Of a DNA stretch of 21,583 nucleotides, positions 7,563-16,168 are shown piece after piece. The position numbers and the translations under genes are program-made. The DNA comes from Ophiostoma sp. CBS 140.51 (lineage: Eukaryota; Ascomycota; Sordariomycetes; Ophiostomatales; Ophiostomataceae). Numbering within the stretch: the stretch's first letter is position 1; the number at the start of each line of letters is the position of its first letter. The notes beneath the pieces are model-generated. The model was given only the letters and a program-made list of their open reading frames with translations, did not search any database and had not been told where the DNA came from. The stretch is taken from the NCBI GenBank assembly GCA_029298735.1, contig JANSLP010000455.1, positions 1 through 21,583 on the forward strand, read 5' to 3'.

Positions 7563-9338
7563 ATGGCCACCTCAGACGAGCTCAAGGCGCTCGGCAACAA
7601 GGCCATTGCCGCCAAGAACTTTGACGAGGCCGTCGAGCACTTTACTGCTGCCATCGCCGTCGACCCGGAGAACCATATTCTATACTCCAACCGCTCTGCC
7701 GCCTACGCCTCCAAGCGCGACTGGGACCACGCCTTTGCCGATGCCGAGAAGACCACCCAGCTCAAGCCCGACTGGCCCAAGGGCTGGGGCCGTCTGGGCA
7801 GCGCCCTGTATGGCAAACGTGACCTCGTCAAGGCCTACGAGGCCTACCAGGAGGGCCTCAAGCTCGACCCCAACAACAAGGGCATGAAGACGGACCTGGA
7901 CAATGTCGAGCGTGCCATGGACGCCGAGCTGCGCGACGGCGGCAAGGCCGGCGACGGTAGCAGCTTCCCTTCTTCTGCCGCCGACGAGATGGGCGGCATG
8001 TTCCGCGACCCTGCCCTGCTCGGCAAGCTGGCTGCCAACCCCAAGACGGCCGCCTACTTGAGCGACCCCACCTTCATGCAGCGCCTGCAGGCCCTGCAGA
8101 CGAACCCCAGCAACGTCCAGGACATGTTTAGCGACCCGCGCATGATTGAGGTCATGGGCGTCGCCATGGGCCTGGACTTTAGCATGGCTGGCGGCATGCC
8201 CGGTGCTGCCGGTGGCCCTGACCCGGCCGACGCTCCTGCTGCCCCTACTGCTGCTCCGGCTGCCCCCAAGGAGGAGCCCAAGGTCGAGGAGGAGCCGATG
8301 GAGGAGGAGCCCGAGGACGAAGAGGCCAAGGCTAAGCGCGAGGCCAAGGAGGAGGCCGACAAGGAGAAGGCCCTGGGTACCGTCAGCTACAAGAAGCGCG
8401 AGTTTGACGACGCCATTGCCCACTACCAAAAGGCCTGGGACCTGCACAAGGACATTGTCTACCTCAACAACCTGGGTGCCGCCCAGTTCGAAAAGGGCGA
8501 CTACGAGGCCACCATTGCCTCCTGCACCCAGGCCGTCGAGGAGGGCCGCGCGCTGCTGGCCGACTGGAAGACCATGGCCAAGGCCTATGCCCGCATTGGT
8601 ACTGCCCACGAGCGCCTTGGCCAGCTCGACCAGGCCATTGACAACTACAACAAGTCGCTGCGCGAGCAGCGCACGCCCGACGTCGTGGCCAAGCTGCGTG
8701 CTGCTGAGCGCCGCCGCATCGACGAGGCCAAGCAGGCCTACATTGACCCGGCCAAGGCCGAGGCCGCCCGCGAGGAGGGCAACAAGAAGTTTAAGGAGAT
8801 GGACTGGCCCGGCGCCGTGCAGTGCTACACTGAGATGATTAAGCGCGCGCCCACCGACCCGCGCGGCTACAGCAACCGTGCCGCCGCCTACGCCAAGTTG
8901 CTCGAGCTGCCCTCGGCCCTCGACGACTGCGACGCCGCCATCAAGCACGACCCCAAGTTTATCCGCGCCTACATCCGCAAGGCCCAGACCTATTTCGGTA
9001 TGCGCAAGTACTCGGACTCGGTCGACGCCTGTGCCGAGGCCGAGCGTGTCGACAAGGAGTTCCACAACGGCGCCAACGCCCGCGAGATTGAGCAGCAGCA
9101 GCAGAAGGCGTTCGCTGCCATGTACAGCTCCCGCGACAACGAGACGGAGGAGCAGACCCGTGAGCGCATCATGAACGACCCCGAAATCATGGGCATCATG
9201 GGTGACCCCGTCATGCAGTCCATCCTGCAGCAGGCCCAGGGCGACCCGGCCGCCCTCAACGAGCACATGCGCAACCCGAGCGTGCGCACCAAGATCCAGA
9301 AGCTGATTGCTGCCGGCGTCATCCGTGTCGGCCGGTAA
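7563..9338 (+). CDS. sti1: Hsp70/Hsp90 organising co-chaperone Sti1/Hop
   Basis: Sti1/Hop is a cytosolic adaptor that binds the EEVD tails of Hsp70 and Hsp90 and passes clients between them. The intronless 591-aa protein is almost the same length as yeast Sti1 (589 aa). Domain order is TPR1 (about 1-110), DP1 with repeated DP/NP motifs (about 140-190), an Ala/Pro- then Glu/Lys-rich linker (about 215-260), TPR2A (about 262-380), TPR2B (about 395-510) and DP2 (about 535-588). The carboxylate-clamp residues of TPR1 fall at K8, N12, N43, K73 and R77, the same numbers as in human HOP. The DP2 signature IMGDPVMQSILQQA is intact. The start has a strong CACC-ATG context. The gene is convergent with HMG-CoA reductase downstream. 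A step-type heat-shock element upstream fits Hsf1 control. Confidence 0.97.
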   Translation: MATSDELKALGNKAIAAKNFDEAVEHFTAAIAVDPENHILYSNRSAAYASKRDWDHAFADAEKTTQLKPDWPKGWGRLGSALYGKRDLVKAYEAYQEGLKLDPNNKGMKTDLDNVERAMDAELRDGGKAGDGSSFPSSAADEMGGMFRDPALLGKLAANPKTAAYLSDPTFMQRLQALQTNPSNVQDMFSDPRMIEVMGVAMGLDFSMAGGMPGAAGGPDPADAPAAPTAAPAAPKEEPKVEEEPMEEEPEDEEAKAKREAKEEADKEKALGTVSYKKREFDDAIAHYQKAWDLHKDIVYLNNLGAAQFEKGDYEATIASCTQAVEEGRALLADWKTMAKAYARIGTAHERLGQLDQAIDNYNKSLREQRTPDVVAKLRAAERRRIDEAKQAYIDPAKAEAAREEGNKKFKEMDWPGAVQCYTEMIKRAPTDPRGYSNRAAAYAKLLELPSALDDCDAAIKHDPKFIRAYIRKAQTYFGMRKYSDSVDACAEAERVDKEFHNGANAREIEQQQQKAFAAMYSSRDNETEEQTRERIMNDPEIMGIMGDPVMQSILQQAQGDPAALNEHMRNPSVRTKIQKLIAAGVIRVGR

Positions 9339-9881
9339 GCGAAGCAGCATACGAGCTTTGCGAGGACATGAAAAGATACCAGATTACATAAAATACAAAA
9401 AAAAAAATAGCATTTGTTGGCGGCGTCTGACAAGCGGTTTACCATTATGATTGATGCTTTTTTCCTGTGAGAAGTGTACTTGTTTTTTTCTTCTTTTCTT
9501 TCATTGCGTTGATGGTTTACGATGGCTTGATCTCGTTTACATGTTTGTCGGGTTACATATTAGTTATAGTCACAATAAATGTTCATTTAAATATCACTCA
9601 AAGAACGATTTGTCTGACTCAGTAAATGAAAAGTCTATCAACAGTATTTTATATGCAATATGCGAAAATATGGCAACGGCAGCAACTTGTAGCAGTTCGT
9701 CGGCCTTATCATAAGACTGCGCCGCATTCAACAAGGCCGTCCGAGTACCGTTCTATCTATCTACTATGGCGGGGGTGCGGACTGTCCTGTATCAGTGTGT
9801 CCCAGATTATGTTTGTCATCGGCACGTGAAGTAACTACCGCTGGCTTGGGACACAGCCGAAAAAACAGTTTCATTAACCGC
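9339..9881. other. Convergent intergenic region between sti1 and hmg1
   Basis: This is the shared 3' region of two convergent genes. It contains an A-run at about 9398-9408, an AATAAA on the plus strand at 9574 and AT-rich sequence. No canonical AATAAA was found on the minus strand for hmg1. A lone CACGTG at 9822-9827 is probably fortuitous because no promoter faces it. Small frames here show no recognisable protein. Confidence 0.6.
9574..9579 (+). terminator. Possible poly(A) signal of sti1
   Basis: AATAAA lies about 236 nt after the sti1 stop codon. An earlier non-canonical A-rich site near 9390-9410 may be used instead. Confidence 0.35.
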
Positions 9882-12800
9882 CTATCGGCGCGACCGCTCG
9901 ACAGCCGCCGGGCTCAACGCCGCCGTGCTTGCCGACCGCTCAACACCGGCAGCACCAGCAGGCACAACCGGCGTCAGACCCGTCACGGGCGTCATGGCAC
10001 CGCTCGGGGTAGGAGGAGCGGGCGTCGTGGTGCGCGTGGGCGGGGCCGAACGGTTGTGCGCCATGTGGGCACGCACCAGGTGACCAGCTGCCAGAGCCGA
10101 ACACAGCGACAGCTCACCAGCCAGCGTGGCAGCGGCAATGATGCGGGCCAGGCGGCGGGAGTTCTCGCCAGGGTTGGTCGGATGGGGACCGCGGACACCG
10201 AGCATGTCGAGCATAGCGCCCTGGGGCTCGAGGACAGTACCGCCGCCGAGCGTGCCGACCTCGATGGAAGGCATCGACACCGAAATCTGCAGGTTGCCGC
10301 GCAGGTTCTTCATAATCGTAATGCAGTTCGCACTTTCGACGACCTGGGCAGGATCCTGGCCCGTGGCAATGTAAATGGCAGCGACAATGTTGGCGGCGTG
10401 GGCGTTGAAACCGCCAATGGCACCGGCCATGGCAGAACCAATCAGGTTCTTGGAAATGTTGAGGTCGACCAGCGTGTCGACGTCCGTCTTCAGCACACTC
10501 TTCACAACGTCGCCGGGGATAATCGCCTCGGCCACAACACTCTTACCACGACCGTCAATCCAGTTGATCGCGGCGGCCTTTTTGTCAATACAGTAGTTGC
10601 CGCTCAGCGAGACAATGTTCATGTCCTCGAAACCGGCCTCGCTCATCATCACGTTCAAAGCATGCTCCACACCCTTGGAAATCATGTTCATGCCCATGGC
10701 ATCACCCGTCGTGGTCTTAAAGCGCACGTACAGGTTGGTGCCCGCCAGCGCAGTCTTCATGTTGGACAGGCGCGCGAAGCGACTGGTCGAGTTGAAGGCC
10801 TTGCGCATCGTGTTCTGGCCAACCTCCGAGTCTAGCCAGATCTTGGCGGCACCGGCACGCTCGACCGTCTCAAAGCTCAAGCAGGGGCCACGGGTCATAC
10901 CGTCAGCCGTCAGGACAGTCACAGCACCGCCACCGGCGTTGATCGCCTTGCAACCACGGCTCGTACTAGCGACCAACACACCCTCCGTCGTGGCCATGGG
11001 AATAAAGTAGCTCTTGCCGTCAATGACAATAGGACCGGCGACACCGACAGGGATGGGCATGTAGCCGACGACGTTCTCGCAGCACTGGCCAAAGACCTGG
11101 GCCCAGTTGTAGTTCTCGAACGGCAGCTCGGACTCATCGAGCAGACCGGTCAGCTCCTCGGTGGCCTTGGTGCGGGCAATCGTGGCACGGCGAATCTTGA
11201 CGGCGCGGGTGTAGTCTTTGAGTGTCTTCTCGAGAGCGTAGCCGGGGATCTTGCCGCGGAGCGACAGGTAGACAAGCTCGCCGTCAGTCAGTTCGTGGGC
11301 ACGGCGGTCCTTGAGCATCTGCTCCATCTCGGCGGGGGTGCGCTGGATGAGAGCGGCCTTATCCTTGGCGGCCTGCAGGTCGGCTTGGGACGGGCTGGGC
11401 TTGGGAGCACCCTCACGCTGCTTGAGCGGGCGCATGGCTAACAGGTCACCCTCGTCGTCGGTAAGGGCAGGGGTCATGGGCTTGTTGCCAATCGGGGTGG
11501 GCGGCATGTACTCGCCCATGGGCAGGGTAGCAGAGGCAGTGTCGTTGAACTTTTGGGCCTGTGCGAGCTCGCGGGGGTCGATGGGGTGGTCGGGGACATT
11601 GGGGTCCTTGATGCCCCAGCGGGCGACATTGAAGAGGTAACCGTTGAGAGCGACGCTGAGAGCAAGGGCGACAATGATCCACTTGGAGAGGACAGGGTCC
11701 TCGAGGCTCTTGAGGATGCTGTCGACCATGCGGCCGCCAACACCACCGTAGGTCAGGTCAGAGGAAAGCGGGTCGGTGGCCGAGTTGGCACCGTGGCCGC
11801 CGGCGCGGCCGCCGGTAGGCAGAGCATAGTGGATAGAGGGGAACTCAAGCTCGTACTTGATCGGGGTCAGGATGGTGACGACCGTGTCGCGGTTTTGCTC
11901 CTTGGCGGAAGACAGGATCGTGTCAAGACCGCTGGCGGCCACCTTGAAGGGGTCAACGGGCGGAGAGGCAACAACACCGCCAAGGCCGCCAGCCATGGAC
12001 GAGATGGACGAGAGCGAGTCGGAGCTGCGGAAGGGCAGGGTGCAAAGGTTGAGGACATTGATAATGACGAAACCCGTGACCATGAGGACCTTGAACTTGG
12101 GGACGCTGGTGCTCTTGATCTGGCGGCCAAAGATGGACGTGCTGGGCTCGCCACGGCCGTCGGTACGGGGCCAGTCGTTGCTCTGCGCGACGTTCTCAGC
12201 GACGCGGCGGCTGACACCGTCGTCCTCGAGGGCGCGGCGCAGCTCGACATGGCGCTTGATGCGGTTGATCTCGAGCTTGATGCAGAGGATGGCGGTGTAG
12301 AAGGTGAAGAGGAGGATGCAGTCGAAGAAGAGGATCCATGCGGCGAGGAAGCAGAACTGCTGGAGGCCACCCTGGACGCCCGAGGCAGCGCCAATAACAA
12401 GAATCAGGATCTCAATGGCGTAGTCGCGCACAATGTCGTAGCCCTTCTCCTTGATGGCCATCTGGATGGCGTACTGGATGACGCTGGGCGAGCTGGTGGT
12501 GGTGACCTTCTTGGCAACGGCGCCAGACGACTTCTTGGATGAAGAGGATGACGCAGCAGCGGCAGCAGGGCGCTCAAGGTTGCGGCGGCGCTCGAGAGCG
12601 TGCGACAGCACGGCCTTGGTAAGAGCAATATTCTTCTCAAAGCCAATAGTGACGACGAGGAAGGGCAGGCCTTCGGACAGCAGGACCATGCTGACGGGGA
12701 CGCCGAGCTTGGTGGTGACAATGAGGCCGAAGAGGAAAGCGAATGTGGACGAGAAGAGGACACTGGTACCGAGCCAGAAGTTGGAGCCGAGGCGGCGCAT

Positions 12801-13640
12801 GGACAAAAAGAGCGAGACAAAAGTCAGGTGCATAGACAGGTAGCCGAGGACCATGATGATGATGTCGAGGGTATCGGCGTTCTTGAGCAGGTCAACAAAC
12901 TCGACCCAGCCGTTCTGCAGCCAGCGGACAATGCTGGAGCCGGACTGGATAGCACCGGCGGCCTTCATGATCCACATCTTCTTCTCGCGGCCATGCTCCT
13001 CAGTGACGCGGGTAGCAGTGGCATCGTCGTTCTGGGCCGAGGAGCCCTCGGTGGTCTCGTGGAGCGGAATCTCGCGAGCAGCCGAGGTGAACTGGGCGGC
13101 ATCGTCGTAGTTGACGGCAAAAGCCAGGGAAGTATCCTGCGAGTAGGAGCCGAGCGGGTTGGCAGTCGATGGGAGCGAAGTCACGGAGATGTTGGTCGGG
13201 ATGGGGACGCTGTCCAGGAGAGGAGCGGTCTTGGGGGCGCTGTCCGAGAAGGACTCGGGGAAGACAAAGGTGAGGAGGGCGAGGTGGTCGGCGGTCTTGG
13301 GAACGTCCGAGGAGTCCCAGGGCTGCCACTTCCAGGCGGTATCGGAGCTGACGCGCAGGCTGCGGCTGCCCTCGGACAGAGAAGACCAGTCGGCGCGGCG
13401 AACGGAGCGGGTGGCGTCAAAGATGCTCTCTTCCAGCAGGCCCATGTAGGTGGAGCTGGCGAGGACGGCGACGATGACGACGGTGTGGATAGGATGGGAC
13501 GAGGTGAGGCTGGACAGGAGCTGGAGAATCGGAGTGAGCTTCTTGTTGAGCCACGAGGGAGCAGAGGCCTGGGCGGCAGGCTGCGCGCCGCGGAAGCGGG
13601 CGGGCAGGAAAGCCGAGGCGGAGGATATCATGGTGGACAT
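9882..13640 (-). CDS. hmg1: HMG-CoA reductase (3-hydroxy-3-methylglutaryl-CoA reductase)
   Basis: This ER membrane enzyme makes mevalonate from HMG-CoA and 2 NADPH, the committed step of sterol and isoprenoid synthesis and the statin target. The intronless 1252-aa protein is longer than yeast Hmg1 (1054 aa). Order: a fungal HPIH-type N-terminal domain (HPIH at 49-52, then a membrane helix), a lumenal loop, a sterol-sensing domain (about 250-415), further helices to about 677, a linker, and the catalytic domain (about 810-1205). Catalytic residues read as E886 (ATTEG), K1020 (CIDKK), D1096 (ATGQD) and H1192 (RAHMAHNRS). S1198 occupies the position of the AMPK-phosphorylated serine of mammalian HMGCR. 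A Pro/Thr/Ser-rich tail of about 50 residues follows. An in-frame TAG 24 nt upstream fixes ATG 13640 as the start, in a GCCGCC-ATG context. Confidence 0.97.
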   Translation of the reverse strand: MSTMISSASAFLPARFRGAQPAAQASAPSWLNKKLTPILQLLSSLTSSHPIHTVVIVAVLASSTYMGLLEESIFDATRSVRRADWSSLSEGSRSLRVSSDTAWKWQPWDSSDVPKTADHLALLTFVFPESFSDSAPKTAPLLDSVPIPTNISVTSLPSTANPLGSYSQDTSLAFAVNYDDAAQFTSAAREIPLHETTEGSSAQNDDATATRVTEEHGREKKMWIMKAAGAIQSGSSIVRWLQNGWVEFVDLLKNADTLDIIIMVLGYLSMHLTFVSLFLSMRRLGSNFWLGTSVLFSSTFAFLFGLIVTTKLGVPVSMVLLSEGLPFLVVTIGFEKNIALTKAVLSHALERRRNLERPAAAAASSSSSKKSSGAVAKKVTTTSSPSVIQYAIQMAIKEKGYDIVRDYAIEILILVIGAASGVQGGLQQFCFLAAWILFFDCILLFTFYTAILCIKLEINRIKRHVELRRALEDDGVSRRVAENVAQSNDWPRTDGRGEPSTSIFGRQIKSTSVPKFKVLMVTGFVIINVLNLCTLPFRSSDSLSSISSMAGGLGGVVASPPVDPFKVAASGLDTILSSAKEQNRDTVVTILTPIKYELEFPSIHYALPTGGRAGGHGANSATDPLSSDLTYGGVGGRMVDSILKSLEDPVLSKWIIVALALSVALNGYLFNVARWGIKDPNVPDHPIDPRELAQAQKFNDTASATLPMGEYMPPTPIGNKPMTPALTDDEGDLLAMRPLKQREGAPKPSPSQADLQAAKDKAALIQRTPAEMEQMLKDRRAHELTDGELVYLSLRGKIPGYALEKTLKDYTRAVKIRRATIARTKATEELTGLLDESELPFENYNWAQVFGQCCENVVGYMPIPVGVAGPIVIDGKSYFIPMATTEGVLVASTSRGCKAINAGGGAVTVLTADGMTRGPCLSFETVERAGAAKIWLDSEVGQNTMRKAFNSTSRFARLSNMKTALAGTNLYVRFKTTTGDAMGMNMISKGVEHALNVMMSEAGFEDMNIVSLSGNYCIDKKAAAINWIDGRGKSVVAEAIIPGDVVKSVLKTDVDTLVDLNISKNLIGSAMAGAIGGFNAHAANIVAAIYIATGQDPAQVVESANCITIMKNLRGNLQISVSMPSIEVGTLGGGTVLEPQGAMLDMLGVRGPHPTNPGENSRRLARIIAAATLAGELSLCSALAAGHLVRAHMAHNRSAPPTRTTTPAPPTPSGAMTPVTGLTPVVPAGAAGVERSASTAALSPAAVERSRR

Positions 13641-13664
13641 GGCGGCGGTGGTAAAGCGTTGAGG

Positions 13665-13679
13665 CTATTGGGGATGCAT
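13665..13679 (-). promoter_or_regulatory. Four-codon uORF in the hmg1 leader
   Basis: On the minus strand ATG-CAT-CCC-CAA-TAG encodes Met-His-Pro-Gln-stop, ending 24 nt before the hmg1 ATG. It lies downstream of the probable leader-intron acceptor (13710), so it stays in the spliced mRNA. Its ATG context is weak (C at -3), suggesting leaky scanning. A regulatory role is inferred. Confidence 0.4.
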
Positions 13680-13709
13680 TGGCTGGCAGATGGAGGGGCA
13701 AGTCAAACT

Positions 13710-13955
13710 CTGGAGGGAGAGAAGAGTTAGCATTCGTCGTGGACAGCAAGGTGAGGCTATTCAGAAGTTGGGGATAGTGGTGACATTGGGCATATCTCCA
13801 GACGAAATTTTGCCGCAGATGACAAAGTCGGGAAGGGTATGAGGAAGGGACGATGCACAAAGTACAGAGTCCCATGCACGGCAGGAGCAGTGACCAGGAG
13901 TCCAAGCACACGCGCATGCAGGACAGGGCCAGCTGCTATGGATAGGGCAACGTAC
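13710..13955 (-). other. Probable 5' leader intron of hmg1
   Basis: On the minus strand a strong intron end is seen: branch GCTAAC (13731-13726), then a pyrimidine tract and CTCCAG ending at 13710, with 17 nt from branch A to acceptor. The best donor upstream is GTACGT at 13955-13950, giving a 246-nt intron. The acceptor is well supported and the donor less so. Splicing would remove an ATG at 13917 that opens a 166-codon frame overlapping the hmg1 start out of frame. Confidence 0.55.
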
Positions 13956-14676
13956 AAAGTGAGATTGTAGGCGGGCAATTGGCCGTTATCGAGAGAGAGA
14001 GAAAGACTGCAGCCAGAACAGAAACGGGAGCTAGCGTTGAGGAAAGGCGAGGCTGCAGAGTTTCCAAGTTCCTGGTGCTGGAAGGGGTTAAAAAAAAGGA
14101 GAGGAAAGGATGAAGAGAAGAAAAAGAAGGAATGGAAAAGAGAAGGGAACGAAAAGATCCCCAGAAAGGAGAGATAGGGGGAAGAGAAGCACAAGAAAGT
14201 GTGGCAACGGTGGAGACGCGTTAGAAAAAGAAGGGCATAGACTGTCGTAGGGGGGGTTGAAGGAAAAAGGAGGTTAAAATGAACCCAAAATGAATGAGGA
14301 AGCCGGGCACAGAGCGAAAAGCAGAATGGTGAAAGACGGTGAACAATGGCAGAAAAGGGACCCACTTTGGTGGTCGATCTGTGGAAGGTGCGCTGGTGCG
14401 CTAGGACGGGAATTCGAATACACTACACAGTTTGACAGCGAGGAAGGAAAGATCTAGCAAACACAGTGAGAGCTGTGTCAACGATGACAGCTGGATAAAT
14501 AAGCTGGAGGCGGGTGATCATAACAACCCGAGTAAGAAGGCAAAACAGGATTGAATGTCCAAACAATCGAGTACTCGAGAGGTCCAAGATGTTGAGATTG
14601 CCCGTCCCGGTTTGTCTTGCTGCCGGGAGATTTTAGTTAGTTTTAGGGGAGATCATTGAAAGACTGGGCGAGGACC

Positions 14677-14698
14677 AAAAAAAAAAAAAAAAAAAAAA
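14677..14698 (+). repeat. Poly(A/T) tract of 22 A
   Basis: An uninterrupted run of 22 A lies about 1.04 kb upstream of the hmg1 start. Such tracts exclude nucleosomes in fungal promoters. It is not flanked by target-site duplications or a retroelement body that I can see. Confidence 0.9.
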
Positions 14699-15935
14699 GA
14701 CAGGGGTAGCGCGTGTGGGTCTTCTCGACCTCTTTCCTCGGATTCGGTTGGACGGCGAGACAAAAAGCAGGCTGCGACTTCCCGAATTTTGAGTTTTTGA
14801 GGACTGGAAAAAAATTAAGTGGATCTCTCCCCATTCGTCCCTCGCAGCTTCCCGCCATCAAATTCCCATCGTCCCTGTTTTCTATTGGCCAGTTGCGTCA
14901 TTGAACACCGTTGGGATTGGGACGCCCAGGAAGGCACGACACAGTGGTTGCAGGCAGTCAGTTGCAGGCCAGGAAGGCAGTTGCATGCGATGTGCAGAAT
15001 GTGATTGCGCCCTCGATGCATCTGCATGAAGAGAAACAAACACTGAAAAACCAGACAGAAAACAAAAGTCGGTGAAATCAAAATTCGCGACGATATCGTA
15101 AGTTTTTTTTGGTTCCCGATGCGATGCGTTATCGCTGGCATAACCGACCGCCATTTGGATGCGTTGCAAAGAGTCTGTGATTTCATTTTCTAGTTATCCC
15201 TTTTCGTGTCTTGATCTTCCTATTAATTTCTCTACCTATTTTCAGCCCTTCTTTTTCTTCCACCCACCTTATTCCCTTTGTTTTCTGTCTCCCTTACATC
15301 TGATAAAGAACCTCCCTGGCGACAGCGTGCCGAAGCACGCCTTGTAAAGACGGGCTCGGCCGGGCAAGTCAATCGGTCCAACCGTCTTACTCCATTTTCA
15401 TTGTTTGCCCAACAAGCATTTGCTATTGTGTGCCCGGTGCCCGCGTTCTGAACTTAGCATTGTTCTTTTTGCCCGTCTTTCGTCAGCTGTCTTGTTCACC
15501 AGCCTCTTCAGTGTCTCTCGTGCCCGGAATCGTCATCATCCGAAGGCAGCCAGAAAAAGAGCGCTACTCGACAACACCCTTTTTGCCAACGACGCCAACA
15601 ACGCGGTCTTGATATTCCGCCGCTTCCGGGTAGGTGTACGTGAATGATGATTCCAGCGCAAGCGTGTGATTTTTTTTGTTCTTACGTCTTCAATGCTATT
15701 TTCTTCGCATTTTTCCCATGTTCATAATCGGACATTTACAACGTGTGCCACGTGGAAATCGCATGACAACGACGGTGTTTTGTGAGACATTCCGCCCTGT
15801 GACAATGTGCACATCATTGCTTATGTAAACAACAATCATTCGATTGGCTTTGAATTAATGAGAATGACTTTAAGATACTCAAAAAAAACGTACTTGATGC
15901 GACACAGGCTGCGAAGCAGGCGATGCAATATCCAG

Positions 15936-15941
15936 CACGTG
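15936..15941 (+). promoter_or_regulatory. CACGTG E-box upstream of pnc1
   Basis: CACGTG (flanked as GCACGTGAC) lies about 230 bp upstream of the pnc1 ATG. A second copy is at 15749-15754. The hexamer is bound by fungal bHLH factors of the Cbf1, Pho4 and SREBP classes. Which one, if any, acts here is unknown. Confidence 0.35.
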
Positions 15942-16168
15942 ACGATCGCGGTCAGTCGCACCTGCCGCGCCGCTGTTCGGCCCGCTAACACAAAGCTCTC
16001 AAAGCTATTGCCCCCTGAGCTTCCCCTCCATACCTTATCGGAGGCTGACGTATCTCGTGCATCAATCAACATCCAACTCGTTTGTACTTCATTTCGTCCA
16101 CGAACTTTACTCATTTGTTCTTCGGTGCCTTCTTTTCAAACTCGCTTTATTCTCTTCATACGTCCACC

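Larger units (their letters stand above)
13641..16168. promoter_or_regulatory. Divergent intergenic region between hmg1 and pnc1
   Basis: These 2.5 kb hold the hmg1 leader and both promoters. From about 14090 to 14215 the plus strand is almost purely purine, so the hmg1 strand is CT-rich, as expected for a fungal leader/core promoter. A 22-A run occupies 14677-14698. CCAAT motifs on the minus strand lie at 14884-14888 and near 15843. CACGTG occurs at 15749 and 15936. Short hairpins are noted at 14605-14628 and 15325-15340. Plus-strand CT-rich sequence at about 15180-15300 and 16100-16165 fits rightward transcription. Frames of 60-200 codons here are low-complexity and show no recognisable family, so I see no further protein gene. 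Confidence 0.6.

Noticed and set aside
7680..9350. 556-codon open frame antisense to sti1
   Set aside because: It mirrors the codon bias of sti1 (GCC/GAG-rich gives Gly/Leu/Val-rich antisense), shows no family motif, and the sense protein is unmistakable.
11553..13730. Long plus-strand frames (329 and 376 codons) antisense to hmg1
   Set aside because: They are GC-driven shadows of the hmg1 coding frame with Gly/Asp/Glu-rich compositions and no recognisable domains.
13757..14365. 202-codon minus-strand frame upstream of hmg1
   Set aside because: Its Phe/Leu/Ser/Pro composition follows from the CT-rich leader. No conserved motif is visible, and it spans the probable leader intron.
14677..14698. 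Poly(A) tract as the tail of a retrotransposed element
   Set aside because: No retroelement body, processed coding sequence or flanking duplication was seen beside it.
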